NCBI GenBank assembly: GCA_022649055.1
Contig: JALCNL010000009.1
Coordinates: forward strand, 1 to 40,309
From: Megasphaera sp.
GTDB taxonomy: Bacteria > Bacillota > Negativicutes > Veillonellales > Megasphaeraceae
Direction: 5' to 3'
DNA: 40,309 bases
Made by a program: the position numbers and the translations under genes. Positions 24,585 through 34,270 of this stretch are shown piece after piece (the first letter of the stretch is position 1; the number at the start of each line of letters is the position of its first letter). Below the pieces are notes generated by a model. It was not told the origin of the DNA, did no database searches, and saw only the letters and a program-made list of their open reading frames with translations.

Positions 24585-27386
24585 ATGGATTACGGTAAGA
24601 CTTTGCATTTGCCTGAAACAGAATTCCCCATGCGTGGCAATTTGCCGAAAAGGGAACCGGATTTTCTTAAATTTTGGCAGGAACATGCTATTTATGAAAA
24701 ACGTTTGCAAAAGAGAGAAGGAGCGCCTAAGTTTATTCTTCATGATGGACCTCCGTACGCTAACGGTCAGCTGCATATTGGTCATGCCTTGAATAAAGTA
24801 CTCAAGGATATAATTATGAAATATAAGACCCAGAACGGGTATTACACAAAATACGTTCCTGGCTGGGATACGCATGGACTGCCTATTGAACATGCAGTTA
24901 TTAAAAATACAGGGTTGAATCGGCATGAAATGGCACCGCTCGATCTGCGTGCGCGCTGCAAGGAATATGCTCTGAAATGTGTTAATGAACAACGTAAAGA
25001 TTTTATCCGTTTCGGTGTTTTAGGAGATTGGGAACATCCCTATCTTACCTTGATGCCTCATGTTGAAGTAGAACAAATCGGCGTGTTTGGTGAAATGGCT
25101 AAAAAAGGATATATATATAAGGGGTTAAAAACCGTATATTGGTGTCCTCATTGCGAAACAGCTCTGGCTGAAGCGGAAATAGAATATAAGGAAATCAAGT
25201 CCTTTTCTCTTTATGTAAAATTTCCTGCAGTAGATCTTACTTGTCATATGCCGAAAAATGCTGATCCCGATAAAGTGTACGCTGTTATTTGGACGACAAC
25301 CCCTTGGACAATTCCTGCTAATGTAGCGATTTGTGCTAATGAAAATTTTGAATATGTCTGGGTCAAGGCTGGTGAAGAATATTACCTTATGGCTAAAGAT
25401 CTTGTAGATGAAACAATGAAGGCAGGAAAAATTGAGAAATATGAAGTGCTGCCGGATGTCATAGAAGGGAAACGGTTGGAAGGCCTTGTATTCCAGCATC
25501 CTCTTTATGAAGCACGCAAGGTTCCCATTGTCTTAGGAGAACATGTTACATTGGAAGCGGGGACAGGTCTCGTACATACGGCTCCCGATCATGGGGTTGA
25601 TGATTTTAATGTTTGCATGAAATATTCTGCGTGGGGATTGAAACCGCTTGGTACAGTAGGACCCGATGGCTGTTATACGGACAAAGTTCCGGAGTATCAG
25701 GGGAAATTTGCTTTTGATATGAATGTGCCGATTATTAAACGGTTAGCGGAATTGGGTGTATTATTCGCTAAGGGCTCGCTGCGTCATCAATATGCACATT
25801 GCTGGCGCTGTAAAAATCCGATTATATACAGAGCAACTGAACAATGGTTTTCTTCTGTAGATGGGTATCGGCAGAAAGCATTGGAAGCAATCGACCACGT
25901 AAAATGGATACCATCATGGGGACATGACCGGATTTATAATATGATTCGCGACCGCGGTGACTGGTGCATTTCCCGGCAGCGTGTATGGGGCGTGCCGATT
26001 CCTATTTTTTACTGCCAGCAATGTGGCAAACCAATTATTAATGATGATACGATCAAGCATTTGCAAAAATTGTTTGCTGTAGAAGGTTCCGATGCATGGT
26101 GGCGTCATAACGAAAAAGAATTATTACCGGATGGGTTTACTTGTCCAGAGTGTGGCGGTACAGAATTTAAAAAAGAAACCGATATTATGGATGTGTGGTT
26201 TGACAGCGGATGTACGCATCAAGGGGTACTCTGCACGGATCCTAAACTTGATTATCCCTGTGAAATGTATCTTGAAGGCTCGGATCAGCATCGGGGCTGG
26301 TTTAATTCCTCACTGCTGACATCTGTTGCTATTAATGGATATGCTCCGTATAAAGCTGTTTTGACTCATGGTTTTACTGTTGATGGTGAAGGTAAAAAAA
26401 TGAGTAAATCTGTGGGAAATACGGTTGCGCCACAGGAAATAATTGATCAATTTGGTGCAGATGTTATGCGGCTTTGGGTGTCATCAGCAGATTATCAGGG
26501 CGATATTCGGTTGTCCCCGAAAATTTTGAAACAACTCAGTGAAGTATATCGTAAAATCCGTAATACATTCCGATTCCTTTTGGGGAATTTGGCTGATTTT
26601 GATCCGACAGTTCATTCTGTTGATTATGAAAATATGACAGAGTTGGATAAATGGGCATTGCTTCGGATGGAACAAGTATATGAAACGGTGACGGAAGCAT
26701 ATGAAAATTATCAATTTCATGTGATGTATCATGCGATACATAATTTTTGTACTGTGGATTTAAGTTCCATTTATCTTGATATTATCAAAGATCGCTTGTA
26801 TGCAGAAAAAGACGATGCGCTTATTCGGCGAAGTGCGCAGACAGTAATGTATCGGATACTTGATACACTAGTTAAAATTGTTTCTCCTGTGTTGTCCTTT
26901 ACCGCGGAAGAAGTTTGGATGTATATGCCAAAAATAGCGGGTAAGGAAGAAAGTGTACTGCTGACAGATTGGCCGAAAGCACATAAAGAGTATCTGGATG
27001 CTGATTTGGAATTGCGTTGGAATAAATTGTTGTCTTTGCGCAGCGATATGACTCGTATTCTTGAAGGAGCCCGTAAGGATCATACTATTGGGCATTCTCT
27101 GGATGCAGCGGTTACGATTTATGCAGATGGGGAAGATTATGCTTTCCTTAGTCAATGGAGCGATAAGCTGGCTATTCTTCTCATCGTCAGTGAAGTGAAA
27201 TTAGTGGAAGGAACTGATTTGGCACCTGAACAAGCTGCTGCCGGTGAAGATCATACAGATATCCGTGTCATTGTAACTCCATCTACCCATGAAAAATGTG
27301 AACGTTGCTGGATACACCGTGATACCGTAGGGACAGATCAAAAACACCCGACTCTTTGTGCGCGTTGTGCTTCCGTAGTAAAGTAG
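24585..27386 (+). CDS. ileS: Isoleucyl-tRNA synthetase
   Basis: The class I synthetase (933 aa) has the HIGH motif (64-67) in ANGQLHIGHALNK, KMSKS (605-609), the CP1 editing domain containing WTTTPWTIPAN, and a C-terminal zinc finger CERCW and CARC. These mark the bacterial type of IleRS with the zinc-binding tail. It charges tRNA-Ile and edits valine. ATG 24585 follows GAGGAGG; the frame starting at 24555 overlaps the leader and is not used. It is controlled by the upstream T-box and ends at a strong terminator. Confidence 0.97.
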   Translation: MDYGKTLHLPETEFPMRGNLPKREPDFLKFWQEHAIYEKRLQKREGAPKFILHDGPPYANGQLHIGHALNKVLKDIIMKYKTQNGYYTKYVPGWDTHGLPIEHAVIKNTGLNRHEMAPLDLRARCKEYALKCVNEQRKDFIRFGVLGDWEHPYLTLMPHVEVEQIGVFGEMAKKGYIYKGLKTVYWCPHCETALAEAEIEYKEIKSFSLYVKFPAVDLTCHMPKNADPDKVYAVIWTTTPWTIPANVAICANENFEYVWVKAGEEYYLMAKDLVDETMKAGKIEKYEVLPDVIEGKRLEGLVFQHPLYEARKVPIVLGEHVTLEAGTGLVHTAPDHGVDDFNVCMKYSAWGLKPLGTVGPDGCYTDKVPEYQGKFAFDMNVPIIKRLAELGVLFAKGSLRHQYAHCWRCKNPIIYRATEQWFSSVDGYRQKALEAIDHVKWIPSWGHDRIYNMIRDRGDWCISRQRVWGVPIPIFYCQQCGKPIINDDTIKHLQKLFAVEGSDAWWRHNEKELLPDGFTCPECGGTEFKKETDIMDVWFDSGCTHQGVLCTDPKLDYPCEMYLEGSDQHRGWFNSSLLTSVAINGYAPYKAVLTHGFTVDGEGKKMSKSVGNTVAPQEIIDQFGADVMRLWVSSADYQGDIRLSPKILKQLSEVYRKIRNTFRFLLGNLADFDPTVHSVDYENMTELDKWALLRMEQVYETVTEAYENYQFHVMYHAIHNFCTVDLSSIYLDIIKDRLYAEKDDALIRRSAQTVMYRILDTLVKIVSPVLSFTAEEVWMYMPKIAGKEESVLLTDWPKAHKEYLDADLELRWNKLLSLRSDMTRILEGARKDHTIGHSLDAAVTIYADGEDYAFLSQWSDKLAILLIVSEVKLVEGTDLAPEQAAAGEDHTDIRVIVTPSTHEKCERCWIHRDTVGTDQKHPTLCARCASVVK

Positions 27387-27452
27387 TATCAGGAGATACT
27401 GCAGTTATTCTTGGCAAGGATTACATAAAAGTCCAGAAATATTGATCCATAA

Positions 27453-27491
27453 AAAAAACTACTTTTACACCCTGTGTAAAAGTAGTTTTTT
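27453..27491. terminator. Bidirectional terminator after ileS
   Basis: A perfect 17-bp stem (27453-27469 with 27475-27491) with a 5-base loop, bounded by an A run and a T run. It separates ileS from the convergent DUF1858 gene. Confidence 0.92.
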
Positions 27492-27515
27492 GAAATTCGT
27501 GTTTAAGTAAATTGC

Positions 27516-27722
27516 CTATTTAGGCTGTGAAATACATTCATTAAGGTCGGCAATTAAAGCATCTACATCAATACCGTGAGCGCCTGCGCCTTGACCGATG
27601 GTTTCAAAATGAGCGGCCATGCAGCCGATACAACCGAGACCATAAGCCTGAAAAATTTCGATGATTTGTGGATATTTCTGAACAGCTTCAATAATACCCG
27701 TATCCTTCGTAATAACTGGCAT
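27516..27722 (-). CDS. DUF1858 domain protein (CxxC redox-type small protein)
   Basis: This 68-aa single-domain protein begins MPVITKDTGIIEAVQKYPQ and has the conserved GLGCIGCMAAHFETIGQGA segment, giving a CxxC pair. It belongs to the DUF1858 (hybrid-cluster-protein-associated disulfide) group. Such proteins are suspected to bind a metal or take part in thiol redox chemistry in anaerobes, but no function is established to my knowledge. The AAGGAGGAA site is strong. It is followed by the terminator shared with ileS. Confidence 0.88.
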   Translation of the reverse strand: MPVITKDTGIIEAVQKYPQIIEIFQAYGLGCIGCMAAHFETIGQGAGAHGIDVDALIADLNECISQPK

Positions 27723-27896
27723 GGTAAATTCCTCCTTGTCTTTTCATATCCAATTGTTTTAAAAGAACAATGGAACAATTTTTATTATATCATAGAAAGT
27801 ACCCTATTCCAATATGTTTTAAAGATTGAAATAGGGGCTTTTTATACAGCCGGGGTAGAACACTGCGATAATGTATTATTATATTTCGCCTTGCTT

Positions 27897-29198
27897 TTAT
27901 TTATTGATTGATATCGCATCTATTTTTTGGCCGTTTGGAAGATAAGAGGAAAATGTCAGTGTATGTTCGCCTGCTTCCATTGTTAGATAATTATCCGTTT
28001 CCGGTTGAGGGGCGATTACTTCATCCAAGGAGTGCTGCTTCCACAGTTCAGGATAGCGAACATTTCCTGCTACACCCGTAAGAATATACAGTGGTCCTGT
28101 ATTATCGCGCTGGAAATTACGGATATGGCCACGGTTGCGGTATGTGTGCAGATGTGCGGAAAGAACAACATCAATATTGTACGCATCGAAGAGCGGCATA
28201 AATTCTTTTCCTTCTGCAGAAAATCCTTCTGTACGGGGCTGCGGGCGGTTTTGAAAAGCATATTGCAGTGGATCTTTATGCATCAAAACAATTTTCCATT
28301 TTTTGTTTGTGTGGGCCATGTCTGTTTTAAACCAATTGATTTCATCCTCTAGCAGATGCGGCTGAAATTGTGACATCTCCGTAATTTGAGTGTTAAGGAC
28401 GACGAAATGGATATTGCCATAGTCAAAAGAATAAAATTGATTCTGATAGAGATCGGGTACTGCATTTGGGACGTTGAACATATGAAGATACGCTGTCGGC
28501 ATACGAACTTTCCAATTTTGGTCATATGTTTCATGATTCCCCATAACCGGAGCGATAGGAATAGCGGAAATTATGTTTTCGACAGCTTCAAACCATAAAT
28601 TCCACTGAGTATGATCTTCGCCATTGTCTACAAGATCTCCCATATTTATAAAAAATTGAGCATCTCGATTTGCGCTCCATGCGGCTTGTGCGGTATCGCG
28701 CCATACATCATAATTACTGGATTGAGAATCAGGAAAAATAAGGACTTTAAAAGTATTTCCTGAAGCCAGTGAAAGGGGAAGCCATTCACTGCGTTTTTTA
28801 TCGTATCCGACACGATATTCATAACGTGAGCCAGCGGTCAGGTGACTAAGTTCGGCAGCATGTATGTAAGTCGTTGTTTTGTCATCATTAAAAATTTCAT
28901 TAGAAGCCGGCATTGTTAGAATCGTGTCCGTGTTTTTTTGACGATATTCTATGACTGCATTTTTTTCGGCTAAATCGGATTGCCACATGATAGTTCGTGA
29001 AGTGGTACTGTCAACTGTAATAACTTGACGGATATTAAAAGCATCAACTTTGTCAGTGAGTTGATACTGTGCAGCTACTGATTGGGTAACTCTGGCCGCC
29101 TGCCTGCTTATCGACCATACATTGGGGACTAAGACATAAAGGATGATACAAATAAAAAACAGTATAAACGGTATACCTAGTTTTATATATTTTTTCAT
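27897..29198 (-). CDS. Membrane-anchored metallophosphoesterase (purple-acid-phosphatase-like)
   Basis: The 433-aa protein has an N-terminal hydrophobic anchor at about residues 6-27, then a fibronectin-like domain (about 60-150) ending YEYRVGYD, as in purple acid phosphatases. The catalytic domain shows INMGDLVDNGED, VMGNHETYD, VLMHKDP and SAHLHTYRN, which supply the metal ligands. The first metal motif appears as IFPDSQ. It probably acts outside the membrane on a phosphomonoester or diester; the substrate is unknown. The start has a weak AGGAGAT site. It lies about 170 bases upstream of the DUF1858 gene on the same strand. The 1-kb antisense frames over it are shadows. Confidence 0.87.
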   Translation of the reverse strand: MKKYIKLGIPFILFFICIILYVLVPNVWSISRQAARVTQSVAAQYQLTDKVDAFNIRQVITVDSTTSRTIMWQSDLAEKNAVIEYRQKNTDTILTMPASNEIFNDDKTTTYIHAAELSHLTAGSRYEYRVGYDKKRSEWLPLSLASGNTFKVLIFPDSQSSNYDVWRDTAQAAWSANRDAQFFINMGDLVDNGEDHTQWNLWFEAVENIISAIPIAPVMGNHETYDQNWKVRMPTAYLHMFNVPNAVPDLYQNQFYSFDYGNIHFVVLNTQITEMSQFQPHLLEDEINWFKTDMAHTNKKWKIVLMHKDPLQYAFQNRPQPRTEGFSAEGKEFMPLFDAYNIDVVLSAHLHTYRNRGHIRNFQRDNTGPLYILTGVAGNVRYPELWKQHSLDEVIAPQPETDNYLTMEAGEHTLTFSSYLPNGQKIDAISINK

Positions 29199-29359
29199 AA
29201 AAATCTCCTATGGAATGGATTTAATAATTAATTATACCATATCACTTAGATTATACTCCAAGTCAAGAATAAAAAAATATTTTCGGCATTATTGTTAAAA
29301 AAATAAATAGGATGCTGTTTGTAATGAAGTGAGGAGTCGGGCATATGCAATAGTTATCC

Positions 29360-29388
29360 TTGACAGAGAGAAGGTATCGTGATAGAGT
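29360..29388 (+). promoter_or_regulatory. Sigma-70 promoter of the trpS transcript
   Basis: TTGACA (29360-29365), a 17-base spacer and TAGAGT (29383-29388). The region 29199-29359 shows nothing else recognisable. Confidence 0.75.
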
Positions 29389-29394
29389 AAAACC

Positions 29395-29650
29395 AGTTAA
29401 AATAAGAAGTCTATGAACGGGAAGAGTACTATTGCAGACGCCTTGGCAGCGAACCGATGGCAGTGAAAGTTCGGTATGAGCGGGCAGTGGGAATGGACCC
29501 GGGAGATGTGGTCCGAATGCTGAAGTAGGCACCACCGGTTTTGCTTTCACCGTTATTGGAAAGTATTTGAGCCGGGCTGTATGCCAACCAGGGTGGTACC
29601 GCGGAAATCTTTCCTTTCGTCCCTTTTTTTAAGGGGTGAAAGGATTTTTT
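29395..29650 (+). promoter_or_regulatory. T-box leader, tryptophan specifier, upstream of trpS
   Basis: The T-box core AGGGTGGTACCGCGG (29590-29604) precedes a 12-bp terminator stem (29612-29623 with 29633-29644) and six Ts. Stem I has a lower CGGG/CCCG helix, an ATTGC/GCAGT helix above it, and a specifier loop with TGG at 29494-29496 followed by A. TGG reads tryptophan. As in the other two leaders, one purine separates the codon from the lower helix. Confidence 0.94.
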
Positions 29651-29678
29651 GTTTATATATTACAGGGAGGAATTAGAT

Positions 29679-30662
29679 ATGTCCATTATTTTTTCCGGCA
29701 TTCAGCCGAGTGGTAATCTTACATTAGGTAATTATTTAGGTGCCTTGCGCAACTTTTCGAAAGTTCAGAAGGATAATGAATGTTATTATTGTGTAGTTAA
29801 TCAACATGCTATCACAGTTCCGCAGGATCCGAAGATGCTTCACGAACGGACACGTACACTGGCGGCCATTTATATTGCTTCCGGGCTTGATCCTGATAAA
29901 TCTACTCTTTTTGTTCAGTCGGAAGTACCTGAGCATGTACAGTTAGGCTGGATTATGACTTGCAGTTCTTATGTAGGAGAACTGGAACGGATGACGCAAT
30001 ATAAAGATAAATCTGCTAAACAAGGGGATTCTATTCCGGCAGGCCTTTTGACATATCCTCCTCTGATGGCAGCTGATATTTTGCTTTATCAAACGAATCT
30101 GGTCCCCGTTGGTGATGATCAGAAGCAGCACATGGAAATTACTCGTGATTTGGCACAGCGATTCAATCGTATATATGGAGATGTATTTACTGTTCCGGAT
30201 ATTCTTCTTGGTCATGATGGGACTAGGGTCATGAGTCTTCAGGAACCTACAAAAAAAATGAGTAAATCTGATGATAACCAGGCCGCAACTATTTATTTGC
30301 TTGATGTGCCAAAGGATATAGAAAAGAAAATTAAACGTGCACAAACAGACAGTGAAAATTCTGTTCATTATGATGTAAAAAATAAACCGGGTATCTCTAA
30401 TTTGATGGATATATTGGCAGCCGTTACAGAACAAACTCATGATCAAATTACAGCTGTGTATGCTGATAAAGGATATGGTACTTTCAAAAAGGACGTTGCG
30501 GATGCGGTTGTTTCTGTGTTGGAGCCTATTCAGCAACGGTATACACAATTGATTCATGATCCGGAATTAGATAAAATTTTGGAAAAAGGTGCTGTCAAAG
30601 CCCATGCAAAAGCTAATGTAACGTATCAAAATGTTTGTAAAGCGATAGGCTTATATCGATAA
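29679..30662 (+). CDS. trpS: Tryptophanyl-tRNA synthetase
   Basis: The 327-aa class I enzyme has GIQPSGNLTLGNYLGALRN (HIGH-equivalent TLGN) and KKMSKSDDN. It charges tRNA-Trp. The frame begins at 29649, but ATG 29679 has GGGAGGAA nine bases upstream and fits the family N-terminus. Expression is under the T-box just upstream. yfbR follows 16 bases after the stop and is likely co-transcribed. Confidence 0.96.
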   Translation: MSIIFSGIQPSGNLTLGNYLGALRNFSKVQKDNECYYCVVNQHAITVPQDPKMLHERTRTLAAIYIASGLDPDKSTLFVQSEVPEHVQLGWIMTCSSYVGELERMTQYKDKSAKQGDSIPAGLLTYPPLMAADILLYQTNLVPVGDDQKQHMEITRDLAQRFNRIYGDVFTVPDILLGHDGTRVMSLQEPTKKMSKSDDNQAATIYLLDVPKDIEKKIKRAQTDSENSVHYDVKNKPGISNLMDILAAVTEQTHDQITAVYADKGYGTFKKDVADAVVSVLEPIQQRYTQLIHDPELDKILEKGAVKAHAKANVTYQNVCKAIGLYR

Positions 30663-30678
30663 GTGACGAGGTCTTTAT

Positions 30679-31257
30679 ATGAGTTGTTTTTTTGCTATAT
30701 TAGCCCGCATGAAGTTTATCCGCCGCTGGGGACTCATGCGCAATGTACAAGATGAAAATATTCAAGAACATGCACTGCAGACTGCGATGATCGCCTATCA
30801 TCTTTGTCTCCTGCATAATCAGGGAAATGACATGAAGGTAGATGCAAAACAGGCAGCTGTGTTAGCTATGTATCATGATGCGGTCGAAGTTTATACCGGA
30901 GATATGCCGACACCAGTGAAATATTTTAATTCAAAAATGCGAAGTACTTACGGAGAAGTAGAAAAAATGGCACAAGACCGTCTGCTTTTAACCTTGCCGA
31001 AGGAACTGCGGTCAGCATATGAACCGCTTATAAAAAATGCAGAGCAGGATCCTGTGTGGATATATGTAAAAGCAGCAGATACCTTGAGTGCGTATCTCAA
31101 GTGCATGCAGGAAAAAAATGCGGGAAACTATGAATTTGATCAAGCATTGCATACGATTGAGGAAAAGTTGAAAGGGTTACATATGCCGGAAGTGGATATT
31201 TTTTTAAAGGAATATGCACCGGCTTTTGTACTTACAATTGATGAAATTAATGCTTAA
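30679..31257 (+). CDS. yfbR: HD-domain 5'-deoxynucleotidase (YfbR family)
   Basis: The 192-aa protein matches YfbR closely in remembered sequence: RRWGLMRNVQDENIQEHALQ, AMYHDAVEVYTGDMPTPVKY and KAADTLSAYLKC. The metal-binding HD residues are His31, His66, Asp67 and the Asp in KAADTL. YfbR dephosphorylates deoxynucleoside 5'-monophosphates in the cytoplasm and helps balance dNTP pools. It follows trpS by 16 bases, after a GACGAGG-like site. The pairing with trpS looks like operon convenience, since no metabolic link is evident. Confidence 0.92.
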   Translation: MSCFFAILARMKFIRRWGLMRNVQDENIQEHALQTAMIAYHLCLLHNQGNDMKVDAKQAAVLAMYHDAVEVYTGDMPTPVKYFNSKMRSTYGEVEKMAQDRLLLTLPKELRSAYEPLIKNAEQDPVWIYVKAADTLSAYLKCMQEKNAGNYEFDQALHTIEEKLKGLHMPEVDIFLKEYAPAFVLTIDEINA

Positions 31258-31289
31258 TTACTACTATTTTCTGCTAAGAATAGGATAAG

Positions 31290-31331
31290 AAAGTCATTTT
31301 TAGCATTCATTTTGCTGGAAATGACTTTTTT
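31290..31331 (+). terminator. Intrinsic terminator after yfbR
   Basis: AAGTCATTT (31291-31299) pairs with AAATGACTT (31319-31327), with an inner AGCA/TGCT pair, followed by a T run. Confidence 0.85.
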
Positions 31332-31334
31332 GAT

Positions 31335-31363
31335 TTTTCACTATAGACAAAGTATAGTATAAT
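31335..31363 (+). promoter_or_regulatory. Candidate promoter of the 31411 gene
   Basis: TTTTCA (31335-31340), 17-base spacer and a perfect TATAAT (31358-31363), just after the yfbR terminator. The -35 is weak. Confidence 0.45.
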
Positions 31364-31410
31364 GTAATATACATAGGATTAACTTAATGATACTTGTTGG
31401 AGGGTTCAAA

Positions 31411-31818
31411 ATGACACTGAGTTTGTTTTGGTCCAGATATATCTTAGAATTACATGAACAACACGTTCGTCCGATTGATGAATTTTATATGTACCTTATT
31501 GCCCGCGAAAAATGGAACTGGTTTTTAAATAAAATTCCTGAATCGGAACAAATACAGATTTTACGGGGACATAATCATGGTGTTGATGTATGGACATGTC
31601 GTGAGTGGCTGAATCATATGCTGGAATGGATAAAGGAAAATAAGCCTCATAATATTTATGAGTCTGTGGTTGATAAAATTCATATCATTGAAGATAAACC
31701 TATTAAAGAATTAGAGAAAAGTGCAGTTCGTACCATTTCAGAGGAAGAATTGGAAAAACTGAAACAAGTAGGTTATTTTCACGGCATTTCCCATACGAGA
31801 ACGCTTGAACACAAATAG
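31411..31818 (+). CDS. Hypothetical protein, 135 aa
   Basis: I do not recognise this protein. The 135-aa product starts MTLSLFWSRYILELHEQHVR, is rich in Trp, His and Glu, and has no signal peptide or membrane span. The first half looks helical with aromatic residues (EKWNWFLNKIPESEQ; WTCREWLNHMLEWIKENK). The C-terminal half is charged (SEEELEKLKQVGYF). ATG 31411 follows GGAGGG by six bases; an upstream in-frame ATG at 31387 lacks a site. nfeD starts 26 bases after its stop, so it may be the first gene of the nfeD-floA operon. Confidence 0.75.
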   Translation: MTLSLFWSRYILELHEQHVRPIDEFYMYLIAREKWNWFLNKIPESEQIQILRGHNHGVDVWTCREWLNHMLEWIKENKPHNIYESVVDKIHIIEDKPIKELEKSAVRTISEEELEKLKQVGYFHGISHTRTLEHK

Positions 31819-31844
31819 AAGTAATGATGATGGGAGGTGAAGGA

Positions 31845-33152
31845 ATGGGTATATTATCTCGTTTACATGTCATTGTTCTATGTTTGCTTGCTGCCGTATG
31901 TTTTATTGTTGCACAACCTGTATCAGCAGGTAGCCAAGATATCCGAGTGATTGCCATTGAAGGGGAGATTAATGCCGGTCAAGTTGCGTTAGTCCGCAGA
32001 GGCTTAACGGATGCCCAAGAACAAGGGGATCGTGCTGTTATAGTTCAGATCAATACGTTGGGAGGGCGTGTGGATAGTGCGTTGAAAATTCGTGACATGC
32101 TGCAGAATACGACAATACCGACGATTGCTTATATAGATGCTCGTGCGTGGTCAGCAGGGGCCTTGATTGCGATTTCCTGCCGGCATATTGTTATGGCACC
32201 GGGGAGTAGTATTGGCGCGGCAGAACCTATTCCCGATACGGAAAAAAACATTGCCGCTTTAAAATCGGAATTTGCGGCAACGGCATCTCATATGGGTCAT
32301 AATCCGCGGTTGGTAGAAGCTATGGTTGATAAAACTAAAGGCTATCCGGATTATGCGGAAGCCGGTCAGATATTGGCGTTGTCAGAAGACCAGGCGAAAC
32401 AGCTTAATCTGTCTGAAGCTACTGTCTCTTCGATTGAAGGAGTACAACATCAATTTAGCCTTGACAATATGAATGTTGTATATGTGGAACGTAATTGGAA
32501 AGATACTATTGCCGGATTTCTTCAAAATGATTATGTACGGACACTTTTTGTCGGTCTTATTTTAGCGGCGGTTCTTGCGGAAATCAAGATGGCCGGCATG
32601 GGGGTAGGCATTATTACCGCCATTGTACTGGGTGTATTGTTAATGTATTCTGGTGATGATACGATAGATAATGATTTAAAAGTTATTGGTGCCTTTATTG
32701 CCAGTCTTGTCCTTATTGCGATGGAACTGGCTACGCCTGGAGTTGGTATTTTTGGCATTGTTGGAATTGTGTTGCTTTTCGGCAGTCTTTTTTATATGTT
32801 AGGGGCCAGTCTTTCAGCAGCGTATATTATTGCCGGAGGAATTATCATTGCAGCTATCTTGTTTTACTTCGTAGGGCGCAGGCTGCCTAAAAGCAGGCTT
32901 ATTGCTAAATTAGCACTGACGACCCGGTCAACTAAGGATAAGGGATATACGTCTCAAGCAGATAAAAGTGCATATCTGGACAAACGGGGACAGACGATTA
33001 CGATTTTGCGGCCGTCAGGTACTGTGCGCATCGGTACAGAACGTGTGGATGCCGTCTCTGATGGTGGTTTTATTAATCGCGGTGTTGAGGTTCGCGTTAT
33101 TAAAGTAGAGGGAACACGTATTGTTGTTGAACCAGTAAAACGTAATAATTAA
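31845..33152 (+). CDS. NfeD family membrane serine protease (long form)
   Basis: The 435-aa protein has a signal peptide (about 1-28, ending VSA-G), a ClpP-like protease domain (about 35-215), several membrane spans (about 225-350) and a C-terminal NfeD OB-fold domain (about 375-435) with LRPSGTVRIG and GVEVRVIKVEGTRIVVEP. The likely nucleophile is Ser103 in ARAWSAGALIAIS. This long form normally pairs with a flotillin or stomatin gene, which follows 62 bases later. The ATG at 31845 is preceded by GGAGGTGAAGGA. The protease probably acts outside the membrane on small membrane proteins; substrates are unknown. Confidence 0.92.
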   Translation: MGILSRLHVIVLCLLAAVCFIVAQPVSAGSQDIRVIAIEGEINAGQVALVRRGLTDAQEQGDRAVIVQINTLGGRVDSALKIRDMLQNTTIPTIAYIDARAWSAGALIAISCRHIVMAPGSSIGAAEPIPDTEKNIAALKSEFAATASHMGHNPRLVEAMVDKTKGYPDYAEAGQILALSEDQAKQLNLSEATVSSIEGVQHQFSLDNMNVVYVERNWKDTIAGFLQNDYVRTLFVGLILAAVLAEIKMAGMGVGIITAIVLGVLLMYSGDDTIDNDLKVIGAFIASLVLIAMELATPGVGIFGIVGIVLLFGSLFYMLGASLSAAYIIAGGIIIAAILFYFVGRRLPKSRLIAKLALTTRSTKDKGYTSQADKSAYLDKRGQTITILRPSGTVRIGTERVDAVSDGGFINRGVEVRVIKVEGTRIVVEPVKRNN

Positions 33153-33214
33153 TGTTTCTGAAATCAAGAAGATAATTAAAAAGTGTATTATTTATATATG
33201 AAGGAGGTAATTCT

Positions 33215-34258
33215 ATGTCAGTACTCACTATTATTGCATTTCCCCTATTGATTATTTTTATAGCTATTGTGGCGGTGTCTTTATTTTTACATTTTGTTCC
33301 TTTAGGATTATGGATCTCTGCTATGGCCGCGGGGGTATCTGTTGGTATTGTAAATCTTATTGGCATGCGGCTGCGACGAGTTGTGCCGACGAAAATTATT
33401 TTACCTCTTATCAAAGCCAATAAGGCTGGGCTTGATGTTAATGTAAATCAATTGGAAGCTCACTATTTAGCGGGTGGCGATGTGGATCGGGTGGTGGATG
33501 CTTTAATAGCTGCTCATCGGGCCACTATGTCTCTTACGTTTGAACGAGCGTGTGCTATTGATCTTGCCGGGCGGGATGTGTTGGAAGCAGTTCAAATGAG
33601 CGTTAACCCTAAAGTCATTGAAACACCTTTTATTTCCGCGGTGGCGCAAAATGGGATTGAACTAAAAGTTCGTGCCAGAGTAACGGTTAGAGCAAATATT
33701 GAACGTCTCGTTGGCGGGGCCGGGGAGGCAACCGTTATTGCCCGAGTTGGGGAAGGAATTGTTACTAGTGTAGGTTCGGCGACAGATCATTCACAGGTTT
33801 TGGAAAATCCTGATAAAATTTCAAAAACAGTGCTTAATAAGGGCCTTGATGCAGGTACAGCATTTGAAATCTTATCCATTGATATCGCAGATGTTGACGT
33901 AGGCCGTAACATTGGTGCCAGACTTCAAACCGACCAAGCGGAAGCCGATAAGAGAATTGCACAAGCTAAAGCGGAAGAACGCAGGGCGATGGCAGTAGCT
34001 AAGGAACAAGAAATGCAGGCATATACGCAGGAAATGCAGGCTAAGGTAGTAGAAGCACAAGCGGAAGTGCCGCTGGCTATGGCGCAGGCTTTAAAGGAAG
34101 GTAATCTGGGAGTGATGGATTACTATAATATGAGTAATGTCATTTCTGATACAAAAATGCGTAATGCTGTAGCAAAAGCGGGACTTCCCCCGGCAGCTAC
34201 GATAACTACGACCCCGGCACAACCGCCAACTGATCCGCCAATAGAACCTCAGAAATAA
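33215..34258 (+). CDS. floA: Flotillin-like protein FloA
   Basis: FloA proteins scaffold functional membrane microdomains. The 347-aa product has two N-terminal hydrophobic segments (about 4-26 and 28-50), a PHB/SPFH-like domain ([38 protein letters not shown] and onward), and an Ala/Glu-rich helical region (about 235-290, [20 protein letters not shown]). It ends in a proline-rich tail ([16 protein letters not shown]). It follows AAGGAGGTAA. The nfeD-floA order is the classical NfeD-flotillin pair. Confidence 0.94.
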   Translation: MSVLTIIAFPLLIIFIAIVAVSLFLHFVPLGLWISAMAAGVSVGIVNLIGMRLRRVVPTKIILPLIKANKAGLDVNVNQLEAHYLAGGDVDRVVDALIAAHRATMSLTFERACAIDLAGRDVLEAVQMSVNPKVIETPFISAVAQNGIELKVRARVTVRANIERLVGGAGEATVIARVGEGIVTSVGSATDHSQVLENPDKISKTVLNKGLDAGTAFEILSIDIADVDVGRNIGARLQTDQAEADKRIAQAKAEERRAMAVAKEQEMQAYTQEMQAKVVEAQAEVPLAMAQALKEGNLGVMDYYNMSNVISDTKMRNAVAKAGLPPAATITTTPAQPPTDPPIEPQK

Positions 34259-34270
34259 GAAGGTGATTTT

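Noticed and set aside
29943-30557. 204-aa minus-strand frame over trpS
   Set aside because: It is antisense to a clear synthetase gene, rich in Ile, Cys and Asn from codon mirroring, with no start signal.
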